Source: Nonomuraea fuscirosea (GTDB lineage: Bacteria; Actinomycetota; Actinomycetes; Streptosporangiales; Streptosporangiaceae). From it: DNA of 64,000 bases. Below, one piece after another: positions 42,508-51,525 of this stretch. A program made the position numbers and the translations under genes. The notes beneath the pieces were generated by a model. It worked only from the letters and a program-made list of their open reading frames with translations. It had not been told where the DNA came from and searched no databases. Every line of letters begins with the position of its first letter. The first letter of the stretch is position 1. Location of the stretch: the NCBI RefSeq assembly GCF_003001935.1, contig NZ_PVNG01000003.1:248001-312000 (forward strand), read 5' to 3'.

Positions 42508-43799
42508 TCGACCACTCCCTCGTCAAGCGCTTCCGCCAGGAGGTCGGCGACCGGCTGGCCCACCAGCGCCGCCTCGACCAGGCCAACGGCCTGCCCCCGA
42601 TGAGCGGCGAGGACGAGCGCCAGTTCGCCCGCGCGCTGATCTCCCAGGTGCTGGAGGAGCACGCCCGCGGCGAGATCGGCCTCGGCCGCACCCCGCCCAC
42701 CGTCGAGGAGGAGGAGGCGCTCGCGGCCGGCATCCACGCGGCGCTGTTCGGCGTGGGACGGCTGCAGCCGCTGCTCGACGACACCCAGGTCGAGAACATC
42801 GACATCAACGGCTGCGACAAGGTGTTCGTCAGCTACGCCGACGGCCAGGAGCTGACCCACGACCCGGTCGCCGACTCCGACGACGAGCTGATCGAGCTGA
42901 TCCAGATCCTGGCGGCCTACTCCGGGCTGTCGAGCAGGCCGTTCGACACCGCCAACCCCCAGCTCGACCTGCGCCTGCCCGACGGCTCCCGGCTGAGCGC
43001 GGTCATGGACGTCACGGTCAGGCCGGCCGTGTCGATCCGGCGGGCCCGGCTGGGCAAGGTCTTCATGTCCGATCTGGTGGGCAACGGCACGATCGGCCCC
43101 GACGTGGGGCGCTTCCTGTCGGCCGCCGTCGCCGCCCGCAAGAACCTCATGATCGCCGGGTCCACCAACGCCGGCAAGACCACCCTGCTGCGCGCCCTGG
43201 CCAACGAGATCCAGCCCGGCGAGCGCCTCATCACCGTCGAACGCGCCCTCGAACTGGGCCTCGACCAGTTCCCCGAGCTCCATCCCAACGTGGTCGCCTT
43301 CGAGCAGCGCCTGCCCAACTCCGAGGGTCAGGGCGAGATCTCCATGGCCGAGCTCGTCCGGCGCTCGCTGCGGATGAACCCCAGCCGGGTCATCGTCGGC
43401 GAGGTGCTCGGCGACGAGATCGTCACCATGCTCAACGCGATGACCCAGGGCAACGACGGCTCCCTGTCGACCATCCACGCCAACTCCAGCATGGAGGTCT
43501 TCAACCGCATCTCCACCTACGCGCTGCAGGCCCGCGAGCGGCTGCCCATCGACGCCACCCACATGCTCATCGCCGGCGCCATCGACTTCGTCGTCTTCAT
43601 CGAGAAGCGCAACGACTACCACCTCGGCGGCAAGCTGCGCCGCTACGTCTCCAGCATCCGCGAGGTCAACGGCTGCGACGGCCGCGTGCTGTCCAGCGAG
43701 GTCTTCGCGCCGGGCCCCGACGGCTGCGCCGTCCCGCACGCCCCGCTCTCCTGCCTGGAAGAGCTCGCCGCCCACGGCTACAACCCCGGGGGCTGGTGA
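42504..43799 (+). CDS. tadA: TadA/CpaF, pilus assembly secretion ATPase
   Basis: 431 residues from GTG at 42504. The sequence has the VirB11/CpaF N-domain (VENIDINGCDKVFV), Walker A GSTNAGKTT with Lys225, Walker B-like VIVGEVLGDE and a His box (GNDGSLSTIHAN). It is the hexameric motor that drives Flp pilus assembly and secretion. It overlaps the TadZ-like gene by 4 bases; a 45-base gap with GGAGG precedes tadB. Confidence 0.94.
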   Translation: MIDHSLVKRFRQEVGDRLAHQRRLDQANGLPPMSGEDERQFARALISQVLEEHARGEIGLGRTPPTVEEEEALAAGIHAALFGVGRLQPLLDDTQVENIDINGCDKVFVSYADGQELTHDPVADSDDELIELIQILAAYSGLSSRPFDTANPQLDLRLPDGSRLSAVMDVTVRPAVSIRRARLGKVFMSDLVGNGTIGPDVGRFLSAAVAARKNLMIAGSTNAGKTTLLRALANEIQPGERLITVERALELGLDQFPELHPNVVAFEQRLPNSEGQGEISMAELVRRSLRMNPSRVIVGEVLGDEIVTMLNAMTQGNDGSLSTIHANSSMEVFNRISTYALQARERLPIDATHMLIAGAIDFVVFIEKRNDYHLGGKLRRYVSSIREVNGCDGRVLSSEVFAPGPDGCAVPHAPLSCLEELAAHGYNPGGW

Positions 43800-43844
43800 G
43801 CCATGTCCACCGCCACGGGCCTTCCTGCTGGAGGTCGATGACGT

Positions 43845-44696
43845 ATGCCGTTCACGTTCGACCCGCTCGCGCTGCTGGCGGGGGCGGCCGCCGGCGGCGG
43901 CCTGTTCCTGTTCTGCCTCGCCCTGTACGGCCTGCGCCCCCGCCCGTCCAAACCCAGGCGCCACCTGGTCAAGGTGCTGACCACCCGCGCCGCCGTGGCG
44001 GCGGTGGCCGCCACCCTGGTCCTGGTCGTCACCGGCTGGCCGGTCGTCGCGGTGGGCACGGTGCTGCTCGTGTTCGCCTGGCGCGGCCTGGCCGGCGGCG
44101 CGGCGGAGGAGCGTATCGCCATGCAGCGCCTGGAGGGCCTGGCCGCCTGGACGGAGTCGCTGCGCGACACCATCGCCGGCGCGGCCGGCCTCGAACAGGC
44201 CATCCCGTCGTCCATCAGGGCCGCCGCCCCCACACTGCGGCCCCACCTGCGCGCCATGATCGACCGGCTGCACACCAGGATGGCGCTGCCCGAGGCGCTC
44301 GGCCGCTTCGCCGACGAGCTCGACGACCCCTCGGCCGACCTCGTGGTGGCCGCGCTCATCCTCAACTCCAGGCTGCGCGGCCCCGGCCTGCGCGACGTGC
44401 TGGGCGCGCTGGCCGTCTCGGCCCGCGAGGAGCTCGACATGCGCCGCCGTGTCGAGGCCGAGCGCCGCGCCACCCGGCGCAGCGTGCAGATCGTGGTGAT
44501 CACCGCCCTGGCCTTCGCCGGGATCCTCGTCGTGTTCAACCCCTCCTACGTCGCCGAGTACGAGGGCGTGCTGGGCCAGGCGGTCCTGGTCGTCGTGGCC
44601 GGGCTGTTCGGCGCGGGGTTCGCCTGGATGCGGCGGCTGGCCAGGTTCGACAAGCCCACGCGGCTGCTCATGGGAGGAGGCGGTGGCGATGGTTGA
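43845..44696 (+). CDS. tadB: TadB-like type II secretion F-family membrane protein
   Basis: 283 residues. Two N-terminal and two C-terminal hydrophobic stretches flank a T2SSF domain (RIAMQRLEGLAAWTESLRDTIAGAAGLEQA). Family members form the inner-membrane platform on which TadA works. GGAGG precedes the ATG at 43845. A 12-codon reading frame starting ATG at 43803 ends exactly at the Shine-Dalgarno region; it may be a coupling leader or chance. It overlaps the next gene by 8 bases. Confidence 0.86.
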   Translation: MPFTFDPLALLAGAAAGGGLFLFCLALYGLRPRPSKPRRHLVKVLTTRAAVAAVAATLVLVVTGWPVVAVGTVLLVFAWRGLAGGAAEERIAMQRLEGLAAWTESLRDTIAGAAGLEQAIPSSIRAAAPTLRPHLRAMIDRLHTRMALPEALGRFADELDDPSADLVVAALILNSRLRGPGLRDVLGALAVSAREELDMRRRVEAERRATRRSVQIVVITALAFAGILVVFNPSYVAEYEGVLGQAVLVVVAGLFGAGFAWMRRLARFDKPTRLLMGGGGGDG

Positions 44697-45609
44697 GGGC
44701 GCGCTGGCCGGAGCGGTGGCCGGGCTCGGCCTGTTCGTGCTGCTCCGGGCGCTCTTCCCGGCCCGTCCCGGGCTGGTGGCGCGGCTGCTCGCGCTGGACG
44801 CCGTACGCGAGGACTCGGGCGCGCCGCGCATCCAGCTCGTGCTGCCCGACGAGGAGGTCAGCGCGTTCCGCCGCGGCCTCGGCACCCGCCTGGCCCGCCT
44901 GTACGGCGCCCGCGGCTGGGAGGTCAGGTCGGCCAAGGCGGACCTGGCCCTGCTCGGCCGCTCGTTCGAGGCGTTCCTGGCGACCAAGGTGCTGCTGGCG
45001 GCCGGCGGCCTGCTCGTCTTCCCGCTGCTGCTCGCCTGGCTGCTGCTCATGGAGTGGGGCGCCTCCCCGACCATCCCGTTCTGGGCCGCGATCGTGGCCG
45101 CGGCCGTCTTCTTCTTCCTGCCCGACCTGCAGATCAAGCGGGACGCGGCGGCGAGGCGGCGCGACTTCCGCCACGTCGTCGGGGCCTTCCTCGACCTCGT
45201 CTCCATGAACCTGGCCGGCGGGCGCGGCGTCCCCGAGGCGCTGATGATGGCCGTCTCGGTCAGCGGCGAGCAGCCCAACTGGGCGATGGGCCGCATCCGT
45301 GACGCGCTCGGGGGCGCCAGGATCGTCGGCATCACCCCGTGGCAGGCGCTCGGCCAGCTCGGCGAGGAGATCAACGTCGACGAGCTGCGCGACCTGTCCG
45401 CCGCGCTCGGCCTGGTCGCGGACGACGGCGCGAAGGTACGCGCCTCGCTGACCGCCAGGGCCGCCACGCTGCGCCGGCGCGAGCTGGCGGAGATCGAGGG
45501 CCGGGCCGGCGAGCGTTCCCAGTCGATGCTCGTCGCCCAGCTCCTGCTGTGCGCCGGCTTCGTGATCTTTCTCAGTTATCCCGCCGCTATGAAGATGTTG
45601 GGGGTCTGA
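44689..45609 (+). CDS. tadC: TadC-like type II secretion F-family membrane protein
   Basis: 306 residues from ATG at 44689 (GGAGGAGG ends 9 bases upstream; GTG at 44683 is a close alternative). T2SSF core (DFRHVVGAFLDLVSMNLAGG) is preceded by hydrophobic helices and followed by one near the end. It pairs with TadB in the inner-membrane platform of the Flp pilus. The last stop base is the first base of the Flp pilin start (TGATG). Confidence 0.86.
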   Translation: MVEGALAGAVAGLGLFVLLRALFPARPGLVARLLALDAVREDSGAPRIQLVLPDEEVSAFRRGLGTRLARLYGARGWEVRSAKADLALLGRSFEAFLATKVLLAAGGLLVFPLLLAWLLLMEWGASPTIPFWAAIVAAAVFFFLPDLQIKRDAAARRRDFRHVVGAFLDLVSMNLAGGRGVPEALMMAVSVSGEQPNWAMGRIRDALGGARIVGITPWQALGQLGEEINVDELRDLSAALGLVADDGAKVRASLTARAATLRRRELAEIEGRAGERSQSMLVAQLLLCAGFVIFLSYPAAMKMLGV

Positions 45610-45845
45610 TGAACCATCCCTGGATCGTGTATTTCACCGCGTTCATGGGCGACCGTCTCCACCGCGCCAGGACCGCGCCCACCCGGGGCGCCTCCGCCGT
45701 CGAATGGGTGATCATCACCGCGATCATCGCCGGGGTCGCGCTCGGCCTGGCCACGTTGATCGCCAACCTGGTCAAGGATCAGCAGGCGCAGATCCAGGAG
45801 AACTTCGGCGAAGGCGGTGGCGGCGGCGGTGGCGGCGAGCCGTGA
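45609..45845 (+). CDS. Flp-type pilin
   Basis: 78 residues, a typical Flp size. A short basic leader is followed by TRGASAVEWVIITAIIAG, where cleavage after Gly would leave mature ASAVE with Glu at position 5, and a hydrophobic helix. The Glu5 is followed by Trp where the classic Flp motif has Tyr. The tail QENFGEGGGGGGGGEP is glycine-rich. It should be the major pilin, assembled by TadA/TadB/TadC. The peptidase that would process it is not in this window. The stop overlaps the next GTG. Confidence 0.84.
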   Translation: MNHPWIVYFTAFMGDRLHRARTAPTRGASAVEWVIITAIIAGVALGLATLIANLVKDQQAQIQENFGEGGGGGGGGEP

Positions 45846-46336
45846 TCGTCCGGCCTCGGGACGGGCGCGGCGTGCGGGCCCGGCCGGCACGGGACGAGCC
45901 CGGTGCGACCGTCCGGCCGGCACGGGACGAGCGCGGCGTGACGGTGATCGAGCTGGCCCTGCTCATGCCGGTCATCCTCGCGACCGCGCTGCTCATCGTG
46001 CAGGTCGCGCTCTGGTTCCACGCCCGCGAGGTCGCCGAGGCGGCGGCCCAGGAGGGCGCCAGGGTGGCCAGGTCGGCCCCGTTCGACTCCGGCGCGTGGG
46101 AGGGCGCGGCCACCGGGAAGGCCACCGAGATCGTCCGGGCGATCGGTCCCCGGCTGCTGCGCGACGCCACGGCGACGACCTCGGAGAAGGAGCCGGACGA
46201 GCGCTTCGTCACGGTGACCGGCAGCGCCGTCCAGGTGATCCCGCTGCTGCCCGACCTCGCGTTCACGATCACCGCCACCGCGGGCGGCCCCGTCGAGTGC
46301 TTCCGGCCCGACGACGGCGGACAGGACTGCGGATGA
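45842..46336 (+). CDS. TadE-like pilus assembly protein 1
   Basis: 164 residues from GTG at 45842. A basic N-terminus with repeats of RPARDE precedes the TadE signature RGVTVIELALLMPVILATALLIVQVALWFHAREVAEAAAQEGARVA, a pilin-like helix with Glu near its start. TadE-family proteins are minor pilins or anchors. It overlaps both neighbours by 4 bases. The repeated RPARDEPG/RPARDERG suggests a small internal duplication. Confidence 0.8.
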   Translation: MIVRPRDGRGVRARPARDEPGATVRPARDERGVTVIELALLMPVILATALLIVQVALWFHAREVAEAAAQEGARVARSAPFDSGAWEGAATGKATEIVRAIGPRLLRDATATTSEKEPDERFVTVTGSAVQVIPLLPDLAFTITATAGGPVECFRPDDGGQDCG

Positions 46337-46719
46337 ACGAGCGCGGCTCGATGGCGGTGGAGACGGTCATGCTGGCCCCGGTCTTCCTGCTCTTCCTCAT
46401 GTTCCTGGCCGGCGCCGGCGTGGTGGTGGAGTCGCAGGGCCGGGTCAACGGCGCCGCCCGCGACGCCGCCCGCGCCGCCTCCGTGCAGCGCACCCAGGAC
46501 GAGGCCGAGGGCGCCGCCGAGACCATCACCACCGACGTGCTCAAGGGCCGCTGCCAGTCCTCGGACGTCTCTCTCGACGAGTCCGAGTGGGAGCAGGGCG
46601 GCCAGGTGCACGCCGAGGTGACGTGCGAGCTGGACCTGGGCTTCCTCGGCTTCGGCGGCACCCAGCGGCTGACGGGGACGGCCGTGGTGCCGCTGGAGCA
46701 GTTCAGGAGGATCGAGTGA
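46333..46719 (+). CDS. TadE-like pilus assembly protein 2
   Basis: 128 residues. MNERGSMAVETVMLAPVFLLFLMFLAGAGVVVESQGRV is a pilin-like N-terminal helix with Glu in the conserved position; residues after 45 are probably an extracytoplasmic beta domain with two cysteines (GRCQSSD and EVTCELD) that could form a disulfide. It overlaps both neighbours by 4 bases. Probably a minor pilin beside the first TadE-like gene. Confidence 0.78.
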   Translation: MNERGSMAVETVMLAPVFLLFLMFLAGAGVVVESQGRVNGAARDAARAASVQRTQDEAEGAAETITTDVLKGRCQSSDVSLDESEWEQGGQVHAEVTCELDLGFLGFGGTQRLTGTAVVPLEQFRRIE

Positions 46720-47132
46720 GGTCCGGCGAACGCGGTTCCATGTCGGTGTTCACCGTGCTGTTCTCCGTCGTGGTGTTCCTGCTGGCCGGGCTGCTGGTGG
46801 ACGGCGGCTCGGCGATCAACGCCCGGCTGCGCGCCGCCGACGTGGCCGAGCAGGCCGCGCGGGCCGGCGCCGACGAGCTCGACGTCGACCACCTCCGGCA
46901 GACCGGGCAGACCCGGCTGCTCGGCGAGGACCAGGTGTGCGCCAGGGCCGACGAGATCGTCGCGGCCGTCGGCGGCGACGACGTGAGCCAGGGCGAGTGC
47001 TCCGTCGGCCAGGGCCAGGCGCAGGTGACGGTCACCGTCAAGGTCCGGTGGGAGGCGTTCTTCCTCAGTGCCGTCGGCCTGTCCGGCTCCGAGATGACCG
47101 GCGAGGCCACGGCCGCGCCGGAAGCGAGATAG
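46716..47132 (+). CDS. TadG-like pilus-locus membrane protein
   Basis: 138 residues from GTG at 46716. It has the ERGSMSVFTVLFSVVVFLLAGLLVDGG anchor seen in TadG-type proteins, followed by a small domain with two cysteines (QVCARADE and GECSVGQ). The homologues usually have a vWA domain; this one is shorter and ends soon after the anchor region. Role: assembly or surface exposure of the pilus. A 69-base gap follows before the BTAD gene. Confidence 0.75.
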   Translation: MRSGERGSMSVFTVLFSVVVFLLAGLLVDGGSAINARLRAADVAEQAARAGADELDVDHLRQTGQTRLLGEDQVCARADEIVAAVGGDDVSQGECSVGQGQAQVTVTVKVRWEAFFLSAVGLSGSEMTGEATAAPEAR

Positions 47133-47201
47133 ACCGAATCCCGCCACTCGATGGATGCGGGACACATGAGCCACGACGCTTGACCGGAGAAGGGAGAGGC
47201 G

Positions 47202-49946
47202 ATGCCGACGCGAGAGCCCGCGCGTTCCCACGGACGTCACGTCCCCGTGCGCGTCCCGGTCCGGCGCCGTGCCGGTGACGTGCTCGCCGGCCTCGGGGCG
47301 CTGGTCGTGCTGGTGGCGCTCGTGGGCGGCGTCCCGTACGCGCTGCTGACCTTCGTCGGGCCGCCGATCGCGCCCGAACTGCTCGACATCGACGTGCTGA
47401 GCAGCAACGTCGGCCCGAGCACGATCATCGCCGTCCTGGTGCTGCTGGTGTGGCTGGCCTGGTTCCAGCTGTTCGTGTGCGTGCTGGTCGAGGTGTACGC
47501 GGGCGTCCGCCGGGTCGGCATGCCCGCCCGCGTGCCGCTGTCGGGCGGCACGCAGTTCCTCGCCAACAAGCTCGTGTCGGCCGTGCTGCTGCTGTTCACG
47601 GCGGGGGCGATGGTGGTGCCGCTGGCCAAGCTGGCGCCCACGCCCGCGGCTCCGCCGGTGACGGCGGTCGCGTACTCGGCGCCGCTGGTCGAGCAGACGC
47701 TGGAGACGCACAAGACCAAGAAGGTGTACGTGGTGCAGCCGCCGCACGGCCGGCACCACGAGAGCCTGTGGGAGATCGCGGAGAAGTGCCTGGGAGACGG
47801 CCGCCGCTATCCCGAGATCTACCGGCTCAATCAGGCGAAGGAGCAGCCGGACGGGAGCCGCCTGCGCATGGCGGACCTGATCAGGCCCGGCTGGGTGCTC
47901 GACATGCCGGACGACGCGAGAAACGTGCACATCGTCCCCTCCGGACAGCCGCGCGACCAGACCCTGCGCGAGCACCCCGGTAAGGCGCAGGCCGAGTCCA
48001 GGCCCGACACGACCGAGCGCGGGACCCAGGACCGGGCCGAGGGCAGGCACCGCCAGCAGGACCAGCGGGAGGACCGCAAGGAGACCGGCCGCCAGGGGAG
48101 CACGCAGACCGAGCGCCAGGACGATCACGGCCCGCAGACCGTCATGAGGGAGAGCCAGAACGGCGACCTGACCGACTACCTGGCCGCCGCCTCGCTGGCC
48201 GCCGCCGGGCTGCTGCTCGTGCTGGCCAGGCGGCGGCGCGAGCAGCTCTGGCGGCGCGTGTTCGGCCGCAGGATCGTCCGCCCGCGCGACGACGCCGCGC
48301 AGGCCGAGGTCGCGCTGCGGCTCGGCGGTGACGCGCCGGGTGCCCGCGTCCTCGACGTCGGGCTGCGCGTGCTCGGCGCCGAGCTGGCCGCCCAGCGCCG
48401 CACCCCGCCCACCGTGTACGGGGCCCACCTGTCGGCCCGCACGCTCGACCTGTGGATCCATCCGGCCGACGACGACCCGCCGGCTCCGTGGACGGCGGCC
48501 GACGGCGGCCAGGTCTGGCGGCTGCCCGCGCACGAGGGCCGCCTGCTGCCGGAGGGCAGGCCGGGACAGGGCGGCGCGCCGTACCCCGGGCTGGTCTCCA
48601 TCGGCACCGACGACGGCGGCCGGGTGCTGATCGACCTGGAGGCCGCGCAGGGCCTGATCAACGTGCGCGGCGCGCACACCACCGCGGCGCTGGCCGCACT
48701 CGCCGTCGAGCTGGCCACCAACCGCTGGTCCGACCGCATGCGCATCACGCTCGTCGGCTTCGGCGAAGAGCTGACCGCCATCGCGCCCGGCCGGATCAGG
48801 GCCGTCGGCAGCCTGGCCGAGGTGCTGCCCGAGCTGGAGGCGAGCGCCGCCCCGCGGATGGAGGTGCTGACCGGCCGCATCACCGGCAGCCCGCGTGGCG
48901 CCCACTACCTGCTGTCCGCGGTCGCCCCCACCCATGAGGAGGCCCGCCGCCTGGCGCTGCTGGCCCGCAGGGACACCGCCGGCTACGTGCTGGCGGGCGA
49001 GGTCCCGCACGCCACCTGGACCCTGGAGATCGACGAGGACGGCAAGGCCAGGCTGGCCGAGCTGGGCTTCGAGGTGGAGGCCCAGCTCCTGCCCCGCCGC
49101 CACTACCGCGCGCTGATCGACCTGTTCCGCACGGCCGACCGCCTCGACGGCGAGGTCATGCCCGAGCCGGAGCCGCTGGAAGGGCTGCACCCGCCCGCCG
49201 TCGAGATCAGGATCCTCGGCCCCGTCGAGATCACCGGCCTGCCGCCGCTGGAGGAGGGCCGGATGGCGCTGGCGACCGAGCTGCTGGTGTACCTGGCGAC
49301 CCACGTCGGCGGCGTGCATCCCGTGGTGCTCGGCGGCGTGCTGTGGCCGCGCGGCGTCCAGGACATGGTCAGGGACGCCACCATCGCCAGGGTCGCCCAG
49401 TGGCTGGGCCCGGAACACCTGCTCACCGACGAGGCGGGCCGGCTGCGGCTGGGGCCCGACGTACGGACGGACTGGATGTTGTTCCGCGAGCTCGTCCGCC
49501 GCTCCCACGGCGACCCCACGGCCAGGGCCGTGCTGCTGGAGAAGGCGCTCGGCCTCGTCCGCGGCCCGCTGCTGGCCGGTCGCAGGTCCGGCGGATACAC
49601 CTGGCTGGCGGCCGACGACCTGGAGTACGACGTGAGCGCCGCCGTGGCCGACGCCGCGCACCAGCTCTGCGAGATCCGGATCGCGGGCGGCCAGCCGGAC
49701 GCCGCGGTCGCGGCCGTGCGCGCGGCGCTGCTGCTGGCGGCCGACGACGAGGGCCTCTGGCGCGACCTGCTGCGGGCCACCCACGCCACCGAGGACGTCG
49801 TCCGGCTGCGGGCCGTCGTCGAGGGGCTGACCAGGCGGGCGGCCTCGCATCCCTACGGGGGCGGGATGGCCCCCGAGACCGAGGCGTTGATCGAGGAACT
49901 GCTGCCTTCGTGGCGCATCCATGTGGTGAGGGAGTCGTCGGCATGA
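47202..49946 (+). CDS. membrane LysM-BTAD protein of the Tad locus
   Basis: 914 residues. Three hydrophobic helices (about 25-50, 74-95, 120-140) are followed by a LysM domain (about 176-226, HHESLWEIAEKCLGD to MADLIRPGWVLDMP), a charged Gln/Arg-rich linker, a fourth helix (about 325-343), and cytoplasmic sequence ending in a winged-helix/BTAD part (EIRILGPVEITG from about residue 668). With N-in topology the LysM lies outside and BTAD inside. LysM binds peptidoglycan; BTAD/winged helices are found in SARP regulators. So it may sense the wall or pilus and regulate transcription. GGGAGAGG precedes the ATG. Its end overlaps the lipoprotein gene by 4 bases. Confidence 0.8.
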   Translation: MPTREPARSHGRHVPVRVPVRRRAGDVLAGLGALVVLVALVGGVPYALLTFVGPPIAPELLDIDVLSSNVGPSTIIAVLVLLVWLAWFQLFVCVLVEVYAGVRRVGMPARVPLSGGTQFLANKLVSAVLLLFTAGAMVVPLAKLAPTPAAPPVTAVAYSAPLVEQTLETHKTKKVYVVQPPHGRHHESLWEIAEKCLGDGRRYPEIYRLNQAKEQPDGSRLRMADLIRPGWVLDMPDDARNVHIVPSGQPRDQTLREHPGKAQAESRPDTTERGTQDRAEGRHRQQDQREDRKETGRQGSTQTERQDDHGPQTVMRESQNGDLTDYLAAASLAAAGLLLVLARRRREQLWRRVFGRRIVRPRDDAAQAEVALRLGGDAPGARVLDVGLRVLGAELAAQRRTPPTVYGAHLSARTLDLWIHPADDDPPAPWTAADGGQVWRLPAHEGRLLPEGRPGQGGAPYPGLVSIGTDDGGRVLIDLEAAQGLINVRGAHTTAALAALAVELATNRWSDRMRITLVGFGEELTAIAPGRIRAVGSLAEVLPELEASAAPRMEVLTGRITGSPRGAHYLLSAVAPTHEEARRLALLARRDTAGYVLAGEVPHATWTLEIDEDGKARLAELGFEVEAQLLPRRHYRALIDLFRTADRLDGEVMPEPEPLEGLHPPAVEIRILGPVEITGLPPLEEGRMALATELLVYLATHVGGVHPVVLGGVLWPRGVQDMVRDATIARVAQWLGPEHLLTDEAGRLRLGPDVRTDWMLFRELVRRSHGDPTARAVLLEKALGLVRGPLLAGRRSGGYTWLAADDLEYDVSAAVADAAHQLCEIRIAGGQPDAAVAAVRAALLLAADDEGLWRDLLRATHATEDVVRLRAVVEGLTRRAASHPYGGGMAPETEALIEELLPSWRIHVVRESSA

Positions 49947-50590
49947 GACGTACGGCGATCGTGCCGGTCCTGGCACTGACCCTGCTGCTGGTGGCCGGCT
50001 GCGGGCCGGCCGAGCGGCCGTACCAGCCGGGGGAGGGCGCCGTGCCCCCAACCGCGCCCGCGTCCGCGTCCGCCACCGGCGCGCCTGAAGGCACGCAGGA
50101 ACCCGCGGCGAGCGGGACCCCGGGAGCGGGCACGGTCTCGATCGGCGGCGGCAAGCTCAAGGTCACCATCGACTGGCCCGCCAAGCGCGATCCGCTGATC
50201 CAGCTCATGGCCGACTACCACCTCGCCACCAGGAAGGCGATCGTCTCCGGAAGCGATCGATACCTACAGGATCTGGATCTCGAACTCACCGGGGCCCGCG
50301 AGGCGTACGACTGGGTGACTCAGTACACCGAACAGGACAAGAGCATGAAAGGCACATCCCGCCTCTACAACCTGCGTGTCGCCGTGAAGCTGGACAAGGG
50401 CGCACAGGTCAACGCCTGTGTGGACGATCGGGGCGCGCGCGTGATCCACACGCGTACCGGCAAGGCGGTCGTGCCCCAGCCCGACTGGATCCGCCGGCCC
50501 CACCTCCATGCCATCCTCGTCCACCGCGGCGACGACGGTGTCTGGCGGATCAGGACATTTCGCTACAGCTATAAGGGGTGCCCCGTATGA
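49943..50590 (+). CDS. lipoprotein of unknown function, Tad operon
   Basis: 215 residues. The signal peptide MRRTAIVPVLALTLLLVAGC has lipobox LVAGC with Cys20 as the lipidation site. After an Ala/Gly/Pro linker comes a compact domain starting KVTIDWPAKRDPLIQLMADY with two cysteines (NACVDD and KGCPV). I do not recognise a family. It lies at the end of the Tad operon and overlaps both neighbours in ATGA junctions, so it probably acts with the pilus system at the outer face of the membrane. Confidence 0.75.
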   Translation: MRRTAIVPVLALTLLLVAGCGPAERPYQPGEGAVPPTAPASASATGAPEGTQEPAASGTPGAGTVSIGGGKLKVTIDWPAKRDPLIQLMADYHLATRKAIVSGSDRYLQDLDLELTGAREAYDWVTQYTEQDKSMKGTSRLYNLRVAVKLDKGAQVNACVDDRGARVIHTRTGKAVVPQPDWIRRPHLHAILVHRGDDGVWRIRTFRYSYKGCPV

Positions 50591-51525
50591 AGGTCCTGAT
50601 CGCGATGGTCGCCGCGGGCACGATGATGCTCAGCGCGCCCCCGGAACAGCCGAGCGGTGAGACCTTCATCGACAAGGACAAGACGAAGGGGATCGTGCTC
50701 GTCCACTCCAAGGTCATCGTCTCCGGCAACGGGGCGCGGGGCGGCAAAAGCGACGGTTACGTGCTCAAGCGCCCCTGCTGGTACGAGCCCGGCGCGGACG
50801 CGAGCGACATGCTCAAGACGCAGGAGAGCCTGCGGGCGTACTGGTTCCGGTTCACCAAGAACCCGACCGAGGAGAAGTTCCAGGCGTTCCTCAAGCAGTT
50901 CCAGGACAAGATCGGCAAGGAGGGGCGCTGGTGGGGGCCGGCGTACGACGCCTCCGACCCCAAGGGTCAGGCCTGTTTCTCCGCCCTCGACCCCTTCGTC
51001 TTCGTGCCGCCCGGCACCACGCCGCCGTCCGGCATCACCCTCCAGGAACTGGCCGAGATCGCCAGGGCCGCGCTGACCGTCCCCGAGCCCACCGTCAAGC
51101 TCAACCCCGACGCCAAGAGCTACGTGAACCTGCCGACCTGGGTATGGCTCGACGGGATCGGCGAGACCCGCCGGTCGGTGACCGCGGCCATCCCCGGCAT
51201 CATGAGCGTGACAGTGACGGCCACGCTGGAGGACGTCAAGATTGACCCCGGCACCACGAAGGACCGGGCCGAGGTGCACGAGGAGGGCTGCGGGGCGGCG
51301 GGCAAGCCGTACGTCAAGGGCGGCACGTTCGCGTGCGGGGTGCGTTACCTGCGCTCCTCCATCGACCAGCCGCGCGAGCAGTACACGCTGACCGTCACGA
51401 CGGTGTGGCCGGTGACGGTCGAGGGCAACGTGGTCCCGTTCCAGTTCGCCCCGGTGCAACTGGACACGACCCGGGACGTCCCGGTAGGCGAAATCCAGAG
51501 CAACGTCACACCCCCGGCAGGCTAG
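50587..51525 (+). CDS. secreted protein of unknown function, end of the Tad operon
   Basis: 312 residues with a signal-like N-terminus (MKVLIAMVAAGTMMLSAPPE). Four cysteines (RPCWYE, GQACFSA, EEGCGAA, TFACGVR) could form two disulfides, which suits an extracytoplasmic domain. It has no family that I recognise. It starts within the lipoprotein stop (ATGA), so the pair may form a complex. It may associate with the pilus base or the cell wall. Its TAG stop overlaps that of the convergent marR-like gene at CTAG. Confidence 0.65.
   Translation: MKVLIAMVAAGTMMLSAPPEQPSGETFIDKDKTKGIVLVHSKVIVSGNGARGGKSDGYVLKRPCWYEPGADASDMLKTQESLRAYWFRFTKNPTEEKFQAFLKQFQDKIGKEGRWWGPAYDASDPKGQACFSALDPFVFVPPGTTPPSGITLQELAEIARAALTVPEPTVKLNPDAKSYVNLPTWVWLDGIGETRRSVTAAIPGIMSVTVTATLEDVKIDPGTTKDRAEVHEEGCGAAGKPYVKGGTFACGVRYLRSSIDQPREQYTLTVTTVWPVTVEGNVVPFQFAPVQLDTTRDVPVGEIQSNVTPPAG

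Noticed and set aside
43803..43841. Short 12-codon leader gene before tadB
   Set aside because: It ends at the tadB Shine-Dalgarno region, but a frame this short is easily random; no codon evidence supports it.
46269..50051. A 1260-codon minus-strand open frame across the Tad and BTAD genes
   Set aside because: It is antisense to recognised domains (TadE-like, LysM, BTAD) and contains no coherent domain.
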